A stretch of DNA of 64,000 nt from Verticiella sediminum (GCF_007558815.1 NZ_VLTJ01000008.1:111431-175430); one strand, 5' to 3'. Shown: positions 28,373-37,197, counted from the stretch's first letter. Numbers and translations: made by a program. Notes: generated by a model not told the origin, from the letters alone.

Positions 28373-29377
28373 ATGGACGCTATGACTCGGAGTCGAGGGT
28401 ACTCTCTGCACGCCTGTCGCACGGACGCGGACGGCGTCAAGGCCTGGATGTTTCCGATCTGCGGCCCGCACCAGCTACGCGTGAGCCAGGGCCGCATGCG
28501 CTTTCAATACCGTGGCGTCACCCTGCATGCGCTGTCGTCCGTCGTCGGCGTCGTCGAGTTCGGGGCCGACGTGGTCGCCGGCATCGAAGGCACGCCGCCG
28601 AGCGCGCTCAACTACAACGTGAGCCTGCCGCTCACGGGCGAGCAGGAGCTGTGCGTGGACGGCCGGCTGGTGCGCTCCAGCGCGGACCACGGCATCGTGG
28701 TGTCGCCGTTCACCATGCAGGAGCTGGCGATCGCCGGCGACTGCCGCAAGATGATGGTGTCCTTGTCCCAGCAGTCCGTGCACCGCGTGCTGGAAGAGCT
28801 GATCCGGCGCGAACCGGAGGTGCCCCTGGTGTTCGAGAGCCGGGTGGAGGCGGTGCAGGGGGCGACGGCCGCGTGGTGGCGCCTGGTGCGCAACCTGGTC
28901 GACGACGAGGGCGCGGTCCAGCCCCTGTTCGTCCAGCCGAGCCTGGCCCAGGAGATGGAGAAACTGCTCATCAAGGGCCTCATCCTCGCCCAGCCCAACA
29001 ACTATTCGGACGAGCTCGCCCGCCTGGGCGAGGCGCGCGTGCCCCACTACGTGCAGCGCGCCCGGAATTTCATGGAGCGCCACCATGGCGAGGACATCGA
29101 CCTCGACGACGTGGCCGCGGCCGCCGGCGTGTCGCGCGATACGCTGTTCTCCGCCTTTCGCAAGCACTGCGGCATTTCGCCCATGGCCTACCTGAAGCAG
29201 CATCGCCTGGAGGAGGTCCGCCGCCTGATCCTCGCCACCGGCAGCGCCGGCAACGTCTCGGCCATCGCCCTGGAGTGCGGCTTGCGGCACCTGGGGCGCT
29301 TCGCCGTGGAATACCGCCGGCTGTTCGCCGAGTCTCCGTCCGACACCCTGCGGCGCGCGCGCCGCGCCGCAGCGTGA
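28373..29377 (+). CDS. AraC/XylS-family regulator of the dioxygenase operon
   Basis: A 334-residue regulator. The N-terminal ~200 residues form an AraC-binding-like cupin domain, and residues ~225-325 carry two helix-turn-helix motifs (DLDDVAAAAGVSRDTLFSAF; CGLRHLGRFAVEYRRLF). Start ATG 28373 follows AAAAGGA; ATG 28382 is an alternative. It is divergent from the dioxygenase-transporter operon, like AntR, BenR and CbdS with their targets. It probably activates on binding the aromatic acid. Confidence 0.85.
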   Translation: MDAMTRSRGYSLHACRTDADGVKAWMFPICGPHQLRVSQGRMRFQYRGVTLHALSSVVGVVEFGADVVAGIEGTPPSALNYNVSLPLTGEQELCVDGRLVRSSADHGIVVSPFTMQELAIAGDCRKMMVSLSQQSVHRVLEELIRREPEVPLVFESRVEAVQGATAAWWRLVRNLVDDEGAVQPLFVQPSLAQEMEKLLIKGLILAQPNNYSDELARLGEARVPHYVQRARNFMERHHGEDIDLDDVAAAAGVSRDTLFSAFRKHCGISPMAYLKQHRLEEVRRLILATGSAGNVSAIALECGLRHLGRFAVEYRRLFAESPSDTLRRARRAAA

Positions 29378-29401
29378 AACCCACCCCCTACGCGCTGACG
29401 C

Positions 29402-29491
29402 GCGCCCCCTCAAGGAAACGCCGGGCCGTCCCAAGTTTCCTTGTCCCCGTCGGGGGGGACAGGCCGGGCGCAGCCCGACCCTTGGGGGCGC
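29402..29491. repeat. Structured intergenic element with nested hairpins before eutB
   Basis: A 90-bp stretch can fold into a closed structure. GCGCCCCC-tc-AAGG (29402-29415) pairs with CCTTGGGGGCGC (29480-29491). Inside are CCCAAG/CTTGGG, GTCCCC/GGGGAC (29443-29460) and CGGGC/GCCCG (29465-29477). Such GC-rich cruciform elements are often repeated between genes in this bacterial group; only one copy is present here. It is not a recognisable cobalamin riboswitch. Confidence 0.4.
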
Positions 29492-29602
29492 TCCAGCAGG
29501 CGGCACTGGCGGACCGGCAGCGCCGTATCCGCGGTGCCCTGGATCGCATCGCCGCAGTTTCATGCGTCGGGGTGGCGCCAACGCTATGGAAAACCTGCAA
29601 CC

Positions 29603-30991
29603 ATGTCCTATCGCTATACCGTCGACAGCCACACCTACGATTTCCCCGATCTGAAGTCCCTGCTCGCCAAGGCCAGCCCGGCGCGTTCCGGCGACTACCT
29701 GGCCGGAATCGGTGCCGCCACCTACGAGGAGCGCATGGCGGCCAAGCTCGCGCTGGCCGACGTTGCGCTCACCACGTTCCTCGACGAGGCGGTCATACCC
29801 TACGAGACGGACGAGGTGACGCGCCTGATCGTCGACAGCCATGACGCTGCGGCCTTCGCTCCCGTGCGCCATCTCACGGTGGGCGGCCTGCGCGACTGGT
29901 TGCTGGACGATGCGACCGACGCGCGCGTGCTCGCCGCGCTCGCACCCGGCCTCACGCCGGAAATGGCGGCGGCGGTGAGCAAGCTGATGCGCAACCAGGA
30001 CCTGATCCTGGTGGCCCGCAAGTGCCGCGTCGTCACCCGCTTTCGCAACACCATCGGCCTGCCCGGGCGGCTGTCGGTGCGCCTGCAGCCGAACCATCCC
30101 ACCGACGACCTGCGCGGCATCGCCGCGAGCATGCTCGACGGCTTGCTGTACGGTTCCGGCGACGCGGTGGTGGGCATCAACCCGGCGAGCGATTCGGTGG
30201 GCGCGCTCACCCGGCTCTGGCGCATGCTGGACGCGGTGCGAGAGCATTTCGACATCCCCACCCAGACCTGCGTGCTGACGCACGTCACCACGCAGATCGA
30301 AGCGATAGCGGCAGGCGCGCCGATCGACCTGGTGTTCCAGTCCATCGCCGGCACCGAGCAGGCGAACCGAGGCTTCGGCATCGACCTGGCGCTGCTGCGC
30401 GAAGCACGGGCGGCCGCGCTGGCGCTGGGCCGCGGCACGGTGGGCGACAACGTCATGTATCTGGAGACGGGGCAGGGCAGCGCCTTGTCGGCCAACGCGC
30501 ACCACGGCGTGGACCAGCAGACCTGCGAGGCGCGCGCCTACGCGGTGGCGCGCGAGCTGAAGCCCCTGCTGGTCAATACCGTGGTCGGCTTCATCGGCCC
30601 GGAGTACCTGTACGACGGCAAGCAGATCATCCGCGCGGGGCTGGAAGACCACTTCTGCGGCAAGCTGCTGGGCGTGCCCATGGGCTGCGACATCTGCTAC
30701 ACCAACCATGCCGAGGCCGACCAGGACGACATGGACAATCTGCTCACCCTGCTGGGCGTGGCGGGCGTGAACTTCATCATGGGCGTGCCCGGCGCCGACG
30801 ACATCATGCTGAACTACCAGAGCACGTCGTTTCACGATGCGCTGTACGTGCGCCAGGCGCTCGGCCTGCGGCGGGCGCCGGAATTCGAGGCCTGGCTGGA
30901 GCGCATGGGCGTGACCGATGCCGACGGCCGCCTGGGCGACGGGCGCAACGCGCTGATCGCGCAGTTGCCGCGGCTGGCGTTGACGGCCTGA
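29603..30991 (+). CDS. eutB: Ethanolamine ammonia-lyase large subunit
   Basis: A 462-residue TIM-barrel subunit that, with EutC and adenosylcobalamin, splits ethanolamine into acetaldehyde and ammonia. Family segments are strong: GLPGRLSVRLQPNHP, INPASDSVG, SIAGTEQAN and MGCDICYTNHAEADQDD. The start ATG 29603 matches family length; an upstream frame extends through the intergenic repeat and is not believed. It is followed by eutC after 13 bp. No microcompartment genes accompany it, so this is the simple cytosolic type. Confidence 0.95.
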   Translation: MSYRYTVDSHTYDFPDLKSLLAKASPARSGDYLAGIGAATYEERMAAKLALADVALTTFLDEAVIPYETDEVTRLIVDSHDAAAFAPVRHLTVGGLRDWLLDDATDARVLAALAPGLTPEMAAAVSKLMRNQDLILVARKCRVVTRFRNTIGLPGRLSVRLQPNHPTDDLRGIAASMLDGLLYGSGDAVVGINPASDSVGALTRLWRMLDAVREHFDIPTQTCVLTHVTTQIEAIAAGAPIDLVFQSIAGTEQANRGFGIDLALLREARAAALALGRGTVGDNVMYLETGQGSALSANAHHGVDQQTCEARAYAVARELKPLLVNTVVGFIGPEYLYDGKQIIRAGLEDHFCGKLLGVPMGCDICYTNHAEADQDDMDNLLTLLGVAGVNFIMGVPGADDIMLNYQSTSFHDALYVRQALGLRRAPEFEAWLERMGVTDADGRLGDGRNALIAQLPRLALTA

Positions 30992-31004
30992 CCGGGGATC
31001 ATGA

Positions 31005-31862
31005 ATGACTGCACGAGACGATCGACCGGCCGCGAGCGGGCCGCTGGACCCGCGGGCGCAGGGCCACGATGCCGCATCATCGGCGGCGACCGAGGATGCG
31101 CAGGATCTGTGGCGCACCTTGCGCACCCACACCAGCGCGCGCCTGGCCCTGGGCCGGGTGGGGCCAGGCCTGCCCAGCGCCGAAGTGCTGCGCTTCGGCC
31201 TGGCGCATGCCCAGGCGCGCGACGCGGTGCACCGGCCGCTGGATGTCGACGCGCTCGCAAGCGCGGTCCGGGCCTTGGGCATGCCCGTGCTGCGCGCCCG
31301 CAGCCAGGCGCCGGACCGCGCCACCTACCTGCTGCGCCCGGACCAGGGGCGCCTGCTGGACGAGGCGAGCCGCCAGGAACTGGAGCAGGCCGAGCCCGCG
31401 GCCGAGCTGGCCATCGTGGCGGCCGACGGGTTGTCGGCGGTGGCGGTGCAGCATCACGTACCGCCGCTGTTGGCCGAGCTGCAGAAAGTCCACGGCACGG
31501 ACTGGACGCGCACGCCGGTGGTGATCGCCGAGCAGGGCCGCGTGGCGATCGGCGACCCCATCGGCGCGGCCTTGCGCGCGCGCATGGTGGTGGTCCTGGT
31601 GGGCGAGCGCCCGGGCCTCAGTTCGCCGGACAGCCTGGGCGTCTACTTCACCTACGAGCCGCGGCCGGGGCGGCTGGACAGCGAACGCAACTGCATTTCC
31701 AACGTGCGGCCCGCCGGCCTGCCCTATGTCGAGGCGGCGGCCAAGCTCGCGTATCTGCTGCGCAAGGGCTTGCGCCTGGGGTTCACCGGTGTGCGCCTGA
31801 AGGACGACAGCGAGGCCGCCGTGCTCTCGGCGCCCGGCACGTCGTCCCGGCTCGGCGCCTGA
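31005..31862 (+). CDS. eutC: Ethanolamine ammonia-lyase small subunit
   Basis: A 285-residue subunit completing the cobalamin-binding site. Recognisable regions are TSARLALGRVGPGLPSAEVL, AQARDAVHRPLD, ERPGLSSPDSLGVYFTYEP and NCISNVRPAGL. The N-terminal ~45 residues are low-complexity, as usual for EutC. It pairs with eutB. No reactivating factor EutA is nearby, which is notable because the enzyme inactivates during turnover. Confidence 0.95.
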   Translation: MTARDDRPAASGPLDPRAQGHDAASSAATEDAQDLWRTLRTHTSARLALGRVGPGLPSAEVLRFGLAHAQARDAVHRPLDVDALASAVRALGMPVLRARSQAPDRATYLLRPDQGRLLDEASRQELEQAEPAAELAIVAADGLSAVAVQHHVPPLLAELQKVHGTDWTRTPVVIAEQGRVAIGDPIGAALRARMVVVLVGERPGLSSPDSLGVYFTYEPRPGRLDSERNCISNVRPAGLPYVEAAAKLAYLLRKGLRLGFTGVRLKDDSEAAVLSAPGTSSRLGA

Positions 31863-31881
31863 GCGCCGGCACCGGGGCCTC

Positions 31882-32835
31882 TTATTGCATGCGCGGCAGG
31901 CCGGCGGCTTCGATCGCCTTGCCCATCGTGTCGTAGCCTTCGCGCAGCACGTCGGCGTATTCCTGGCCGCTCAGGGTGGCGGGGTCCACGCCCAGCGAGA
32001 CGAAGTTCTTGCGCACCGTCTCGTTCTCCATGGCGGCGATGGCCGCGGCCTGCAGGCGTTCGCGGGCGTCGGCCGGCGTGCCGCGCGGTACGGCGACGCC
32101 CAGCCAGGAGTCGATCTCCACCGGATAACCGGCCTCGCGCAGGGTGGGCACGTCCGGGGCCTCGGGCCAGCGCATCGGGCTGGCCGAGGCGAGCAGCTTG
32201 AGCTTGCCGCTCTGGATGTGCGGCAGGATGTCCGACGGGTTCTGGGCGATCACGTCGACCTGGCCGCCGAGCAGGGCCGTGACCGTCTCGGTGCCCGACT
32301 TGTACAGGATCTGCTCGAACCTGCCGCCGGTCGCGCGGCCCAGTTCGAACAACGCCAGGTTGTTGGGCGCGGACGGCGCGCCGAAGAACACGCCCTTGCC
32401 CTCCTTGGCGGCCGCGACGAGATCGTCGATGCTGTCGTAGCCGGCGTCGGCGCGCACGGCGATGCCGTAGCGGTAGCGGCCAAAGCCGCTGACGAAGTCG
32501 AAATCGTCCATGCCGTAGGGCACGTCCATCAGGTGGGGCGCGATGGCGATGGTCGAGTAGGTCACCACGCCCACGGTGTACCCGTCCGGCTTCTGACGCG
32601 CCACGTAGGCCGGGCCGAGGGTGCCCAGGGCGCCGGGGCGGTTTTCCACCACCACGGTCTGCCCCAGGGCCTTCTCCATGCCCTGGGCGAGCGCGCGCGC
32701 GGCGACGTCGGTGTTGCCGCCGGCGCCGTAGTTCACCACCAGGCGAACCTCGCGCTCCGGGAAGTCGGCCGCCGCCGGGGCCGCCAGGCCGAGGGCCAGC
32801 GGGGCGAGGCACAGGGTATTCAGGTATCGATGCAT
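31882..32835 (-). CDS. Bug/TctC-type periplasmic receptor
   Basis: A 317-residue extracytoplasmic receptor of the tripartite tricarboxylate transporter family, with a signal peptide ending at PAAA-DFP. The ATG at 32835 follows AGGAG. Typical segments are VVNYGAGGNTDVAARALAQ, VENRPGALG and the pyroglutamate-loop region. No TctA/TctB membrane genes are near, as for most Bug proteins in Bordetella-like genomes. It is convergent with eutC (19 bp gap) and follows the SDR gene, so it may bind the substrate of that cluster. Confidence 0.88.
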   Translation of the reverse strand: MHRYLNTLCLAPLALGLAAPAAADFPEREVRLVVNYGAGGNTDVAARALAQGMEKALGQTVVVENRPGALGTLGPAYVARQKPDGYTVGVVTYSTIAIAPHLMDVPYGMDDFDFVSGFGRYRYGIAVRADAGYDSIDDLVAAAKEGKGVFFGAPSAPNNLALFELGRATGGRFEQILYKSGTETVTALLGGQVDVIAQNPSDILPHIQSGKLKLLASASPMRWPEAPDVPTLREAGYPVEIDSWLGVAVPRGTPADARERLQAAAIAAMENETVRKNFVSLGVDPATLSGQEYADVLREGYDTMGKAIEAAGLPRMQ

Positions 32836-32880
32836 GGGTGTCTCCTTCTTGGTCGGTCGTGCGGCGCAGGCCGGCAAGCC

Positions 32881-33648
32881 TCAGGGCATGTAGAAGCCCC
32901 CGTTGATGTCGATGATGGCGCCGTTGACGAAGCCCGCGGCGTCGCTGCACAGAAAGGCGATGGCGGCGCCCACTTCGTCCGGCGTGCCGAGCCGGCGCAC
33001 CGGGATCTGCGCGGCATAGCGCTCGTTGACTTCGGGGCCGGCCTGCATGGCCATCTCGGTCAGGATGCGGCCCGGGGCGACGCAGTTGGCGGTGATTCCA
33101 TGCGGCCCCATCTCGCCGGCGATGGCGCGCGTCAGCCCGATCACGCCGGCCTTGGCGGCCATGTAGCTCGGGCCGGCCACCAGCGACTTGGTGCGGCCGG
33201 CGAGCGAGGCGACGTTGACGATGCGGCCGTGCCGCTGCGCCTGCATGCCGGGCAGGAAGGTCTGGCACAGGCGCAGCACCGAGGTCAGGTTGACCTCGAG
33301 CACGCGCGCCCATTCGTCGGCGGTGACTTCCAGCACGCCGCTCGAGCGGCCGTCGGGCCGCTTGGGCGAGATGCCGGCGTTGTTCACGAGCAGGGTGACG
33401 GGCGCCAGCTCGCGCTCGATGCGCGCCTGCGCGTCGGCGCAGGCGGCGGGGTCGGCGACGTCCAGGACGAGCGCACTGGCACGCGCGCGCAGTTCGGCCG
33501 GCACGATGGCCAGATCGATGGGCTGCCGATCGCTGAGCACGACGTGGTGGCCGGCGCGCAGCAGCGCGATGGCCGAGGACAGGCCGATGCCCTGCGCCGC
33601 GCCCGTCACCAGGGCGATGCGGGTGCTGTCATGCGCGAACGTGTTCAT
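32881..33648 (-). CDS. Short-chain dehydrogenase/reductase
   Basis: A 255-residue classical SDR. The cofactor motif TGAAQGIG is at 15-22, and D39 after the second strand (VVLSDRQ) favours NAD. The catalytic Ser is in NVASLAG and Tyr-Lys in SYMAAK. The C-terminal GAIIDINGGFYMP is typical of 3-oxoacyl-ACP-reductase-like SDRs. It lies 43 bp after the ThDP enzyme and 45 bp before the Bug gene, so all three are probably one transcript. The substrate is unknown. Confidence 0.85.
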   Translation of the reverse strand: MNTFAHDSTRIALVTGAAQGIGLSSAIALLRAGHHVVLSDRQPIDLAIVPAELRARASALVLDVADPAACADAQARIERELAPVTLLVNNAGISPKRPDGRSSGVLEVTADEWARVLEVNLTSVLRLCQTFLPGMQAQRHGRIVNVASLAGRTKSLVAGPSYMAAKAGVIGLTRAIAGEMGPHGITANCVAPGRILTEMAMQAGPEVNERYAAQIPVRRLGTPDEVGAAIAFLCSDAAGFVNGAIIDINGGFYMP

Positions 33649-33691
33649 CAGGCGGCCCTCCCGTCCGGGCGCGGCGACGTGCGGCGGCCGT

Positions 33692-35416
33692 TCATGCGGC
33701 CTCCGGCGTGTAGAACGTGATGGGCGGAAAGGCGTTCTGGTCGCACATCACTTCGATCAAGGTGCTTTCGCTGCGCGCGCGGGCGCGCTCGATGGCGGCC
33801 TCCAGCTCGGCCGGGTCCTCCACGCGTTCGCCGGCGCAGCCGCAGGCGCGGGCGATCGCCGCGTGGTCCACCGGCGCGAAGTCCACCGCCGAGGTGTGCG
33901 CGCCGAACTTCACGTTCTCGGCATGCTTCTGGTAGCCGAGGATGCCGTTGTTGATGAGCAGCACCGTGACCTTCACCCCCATGCGCGCGGCCGTCTCCAG
34001 CTCGGACCAGACGTGGCCGAAGCCGCCGTCGCCCACGACGCAGAAGACCTCGGCGCCGGGCCGCGCGATGGCCGCGCCCAGGGCCATGGGAAAGCCCCAG
34101 CCCAGGCCGGCCAGGCCGCGCGGCGTGATGAAGCGCATGCCGGGCGCCAGGCTGACCAGGTAGTTGGCGATCCAGATCGACGAGTAGCTGGCGTCGGCTG
34201 CGACGATGGCGTCGGGGGTGAGCGCCTGCTGCAGGGCCTGCATCATGCGCTCGGGCCGGATCGGCCGCTGGCTCGAGGCGCGCACGCCGGCCGACTCGGT
34301 TTCGTAGGCGCTGCGGCCTTGCGCGATCGATTGTTCCAGCGCGTCGCGGCGCGCCTTGCGCAGGCCGAGATCCTGGCCGACGAGCGCGTCGGCCAGGGCG
34401 TCCAGCGTGAGGCGTGCGTCGCCCGCGAGCCGGACCTGCGCTTCGTAGTTGCGGCCGATCTCCTGGCCGTCCACGTCGATGTGGATGTAGGTGGCGTTGC
34501 GCGGGTAGAGCTTCCAGGAGTCCGTGCCGTTCTGGTTGGTGCGCGTGCCGACCAGCAGCACCACGTCGGCGTCGGCGATCAGCGCGCGCTGGTGCCGGGT
34601 CGAACCGTTGGGGCCCAGGAAGTACGTCATCACCCCGACGGACAGCGGATGGCGCTCGTCCACGCCGCCCTTGCCCATGACCGTGGTCGCGACCGGCAGG
34701 TGGGCCTCGTCCTGCAGGCGCACCAGGGCGGCGCTGGCGGCGGAGACGTGGACCCCGCCGCCGGCGATGACCAGCGGACGCTCGGCCCGCGCGAGCAGGC
34801 CGGCGGCGCGCTGCACGGCATCGGGCGCCGCGCAGGCGCGATCGAGCGGGAACCGGCCGAGCGACACCGTGCGCGTGGGCGCGGGGGCGGGCTCGGTGAG
34901 CAGATCGGCCGGCAGCAGCAAGGCCACGGGCCCGGGCCGGCCCGAGCAGGCCGCGGCGAAGGCCTGGTCGATGTAGTCCTCGATGCGGCTGGCCACGTTG
35001 ACGCGGCGCACCCACTTGGTGACCGGGGCGAGCATGCCGATGTGGTCCAGATCCTGGAAGGCGTTGCGATCGGTCTGGTCGCGGTTGACGTCCTGGATCA
35101 GGGCGATGACGGGGATCGATACCTTGAGCGCCTCGGCCAGCGGCGCGACCAGCAGGGTGGCGGCGGGGCCGTTCTGGGCGGTGACGACCGCGGGCTTGCC
35201 GCTGATGCGGGCGTAGGCGTCCGCCATGTAGCCGCCGGCGTTCTCGGTGCGGTAGGCGATCTGCCGCAGGCCGGCCGCTTCGGCGGCCAGATGCAGCATG
35301 CTCGGCAGGCTCTGCCCGAACAGGGTGTCGACGCCGTGGCGTTCAAGCGCCCGCACGATGGCGTGCGCAACGGTGTCCTTGGGCGCGAGCCCGGGGGTTT
35401 GCAGGGGCAGGGCCAT
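33692..35416 (-). CDS. Thiamine-diphosphate-dependent enzyme, acetolactate-synthase-like
   Basis: A 574-residue protein with the three ThDP domains. The catalytic glutamate is E58 in YRTENAGGYMADAYAR. The central domain has AERPLVIAGGGVH, and the ThDP/Mg motif is GDGGFGHVWSE...LLINN. Family members include acetolactate synthase, benzoylformate decarboxylase and oxalyl-CoA decarboxylase. No adjacent acetolactate synthase small subunit exists, so a catabolic decarboxylase or lyase is more likely. It is divergent from the GntR gene across an AT-rich palindrome. Confidence 0.85.
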   Translation of the reverse strand: MALPLQTPGLAPKDTVAHAIVRALERHGVDTLFGQSLPSMLHLAAEAAGLRQIAYRTENAGGYMADAYARISGKPAVVTAQNGPAATLLVAPLAEALKVSIPVIALIQDVNRDQTDRNAFQDLDHIGMLAPVTKWVRRVNVASRIEDYIDQAFAAACSGRPGPVALLLPADLLTEPAPAPTRTVSLGRFPLDRACAAPDAVQRAAGLLARAERPLVIAGGGVHVSAASAALVRLQDEAHLPVATTVMGKGGVDERHPLSVGVMTYFLGPNGSTRHQRALIADADVVLLVGTRTNQNGTDSWKLYPRNATYIHIDVDGQEIGRNYEAQVRLAGDARLTLDALADALVGQDLGLRKARRDALEQSIAQGRSAYETESAGVRASSQRPIRPERMMQALQQALTPDAIVAADASYSSIWIANYLVSLAPGMRFITPRGLAGLGWGFPMALGAAIARPGAEVFCVVGDGGFGHVWSELETAARMGVKVTVLLINNGILGYQKHAENVKFGAHTSAVDFAPVDHAAIARACGCAGERVEDPAELEAAIERARARSESTLIEVMCDQNAFPPITFYTPEAA

Positions 35417-35435
35417 GCTGTGTCGCTCCTTTGCT

Positions 35436-35453
35436 TATATTTTATAAAATATA
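35436..35453. promoter_or_regulatory. 18-bp perfect AT palindrome, candidate GntR operator
   Basis: The sequence is TATATTTTA followed by its exact reverse complement TAAAATATA. It lies between the divergent ThDP-enzyme gene (20 bp upstream of its ATG) and the GntR gene. All-AT sequence is striking here, and it may serve both as operator and as a -10-like element. Confidence 0.6.
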
Positions 35454-35517
35454 TCACCAGGCCGGCGCATCGGGCAATATGGCGCCTGGCAGCAAACGCT
35501 TGCAGGAAAGAACGGCC

Positions 35518-36201
35518 ATGAAACACACCCTGACGCCCATGACGAGGCAGAACATCACCGCCGGCATCTACGCCGAGATCAAGCGCCGCCTGATGACGGG
35601 CGGCCTGGTGCCGGGCGAGGTGCTGACGCTGCGCTCGATCAGCGAGATGCTGGGCGTGAGCCAGACCCCGGTGCGCGAGGCGCTGCTGCAACTGGTTTCC
35701 GAACGCATGCTCGCGATGACGCCGGGCAAGTCGGTGCACGTGCCGGTGCTGGACCGCGGCCGGCTGCAGGATCTGCGCGACATCCGCCTGAACCTGGAAG
35801 CGCTGGCCACCGAACGCGCCGTGCCGCGCATTACGCCGGAGGAGGTGCGCCAGCTCGAGGCGCTGCACGCGCGCATGGCGCAGGCCAAGGCCGCCGAAGA
35901 CATGGAAGGCACCCTGGGCGCCAACTACGAGTTCCACTTCGCGGTGTACCGCGCCGCGCGCATGCCGGACCTGGTGGCGATCATCGAAGGGCTATGGGCG
36001 CAGACCGGGCCGTCGCTGACTTATCTCTATCGCCGCCCGTTCGTGCACCTGGAGGGCCCGCACCCGCACCTGGCCCTGATCGACGCCCTGCGGCGCGCCG
36101 ACACGCCGGCGGCGGTGGCGGCCATCCGAACCGACGTGGGCGGCTACGGCGCGGCGATGATGGCGCGCCTGCCGGTGGGCGCGCAGGACGCGGCGGCCTG
36201 A
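35518..36201 (+). CDS. GntR-family regulator, FCD subfamily
   Basis: A 227-residue regulator. The N-terminal winged helix (residues ~10-75: GEVLTLRSISEMLGVSQTPV) is followed by an all-helical FCD effector domain with the expected aspartate and histidines (DIRLNLE; NYEFHFAVY; EGPHPHLALIDAL). ATG 35518 follows AGGA and is preferred over two upstream in-frame starts, one of which lies in the palindrome. It likely represses the divergent ThDP-SDR-Bug transcript until a carboxylic acid ligand binds. Confidence 0.85.
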   Translation: MKHTLTPMTRQNITAGIYAEIKRRLMTGGLVPGEVLTLRSISEMLGVSQTPVREALLQLVSERMLAMTPGKSVHVPVLDRGRLQDLRDIRLNLEALATERAVPRITPEEVRQLEALHARMAQAKAAEDMEGTLGANYEFHFAVYRAARMPDLVAIIEGLWAQTGPSLTYLYRRPFVHLEGPHPHLALIDALRRADTPAAVAAIRTDVGGYGAAMMARLPVGAQDAAA

Positions 36202-36305
36202 ACGTCATCGTCCCGGGCCGCCGGCGGCATGCCGGTCATCGCGCAGCGCCGGGTTCGGCGGCTTGCCGACGATGCCGGATGCAGATCGCCTGCACGCGTC
36301 GTCCG

Positions 36306-37100
36306 CTACAGGCTCGCTCCCCCATCCACCACCATCAGCAGGCCCGTGACGTAGGCCGAGTCGTCGGAAGCCAGGAAAAGCGCTGCGTTGGCAACGTCCC
36401 AGGGCGTGCCCTGACGCCCCATGGGACAGCGTGAATCCCTGAACCTGTGGCCTTCGGCAGCCTGTTCCGCGCTCTGGTAGAGCGCGTCGGCATGGGGCGT
36501 ACGGATCATGCCCGGGACGATACTGTTGCAACGAACCTGGTCGGCCGCGTACTGCCGGGCAATCACCCGGGTCATGTGATTCAGTCCGGCTTTCGAGGTG
36601 CTGTACGACAGGAATTGCATGGGGCTCCACTTCAAGCTGGCCGTCGACGACACATTGATGATCGATCCGGCCCGTTGCCTGCGCATGTGGGGCAATACGG
36701 CTCGCGAGGTGGCCATGGCCCCCCGCAGATTGATCGCCATGACCCGATCCCAGTCGGCGTCGTCGACCGCCAGCAGGTCGCCCTGGACCTCGACGCCCAC
36801 GTTGTTATGAAGGACATCGATCCGGCCATGTTCGCGCATGAGCGCGGCGGTCACGGCATCGACCTGCGCGGTATCGGTGACGTCCAGTTCGCGAGCCACG
36901 GCCTGGCCGCCTGCCGCACGTATCGCTTCGGCCGTTTCCTGCGCGGCCGCCAGCGAACGGTCGGTGCAAACGACCAACGCACCTTCCCGGGCGAACACGA
37001 TGGCGCAGGCCGCGCCATTGCCCACCTGGTCTGCGGTGGAGAACGCCTTCTTGAGCGTACCCGCGCCGGTGACCAGCGCGACCTTGCCATGGAGTTTCAT
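36306..37100 (-). CDS. Short-chain dehydrogenase/reductase with extended cofactor loop
   Basis: A 264-residue SDR. The cofactor motif is stretched: TGAG (11-14) is followed by LKKAFSTADQVGNGAA instead of the usual GIG turn, a variant seen in one SDR branch. The catalytic Ser is in NVSSTAS and Tyr-Lys in SYSTSK. The end, LMVVDGGASL, is standard. It is the last gene of the seven-gene catabolic run. The reaction is unknown. Confidence 0.83.
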   Translation of the reverse strand: MKLHGKVALVTGAGTLKKAFSTADQVGNGAACAIVFAREGALVVCTDRSLAAAQETAEAIRAAGGQAVARELDVTDTAQVDAVTAALMREHGRIDVLHNNVGVEVQGDLLAVDDADWDRVMAINLRGAMATSRAVLPHMRRQRAGSIINVSSTASLKWSPMQFLSYSTSKAGLNHMTRVIARQYAADQVRCNSIVPGMIRTPHADALYQSAEQAAEGHRFRDSRCPMGRQGTPWDVANAALFLASDDSAYVTGLLMVVDGGASL

Positions 37101-37197
37101 GCGGGTTCCTTCGAAAAGCAGGACGAGGCCCGGCGCTGCCGGGATCCAGGCTGCGCGCCAGCGTCGGCCTGGGCTGGACACGGTGGCGCACGGCGTC

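Noticed and set aside
29378..29602. Cobalamin riboswitch upstream of eutB
   Set aside because: No B12-box-like sequence or typical pseudoknot elements could be found by eye; the visible structure is a nested GC hairpin element instead.
33648..35015. A 455-codon alternative frame overlapping the ThDP enzyme
   Set aside because: Low-complexity translation without family motifs; the other frame has the complete ThDP enzyme.
36202..36305. Intrinsic terminator between convergent GntR and SDR genes
   Set aside because: Only a long-range CATCGTC/GACGATG pairing around a 55-base loop and scattered GC palindromes were seen, with no T-tract; too weak to list.
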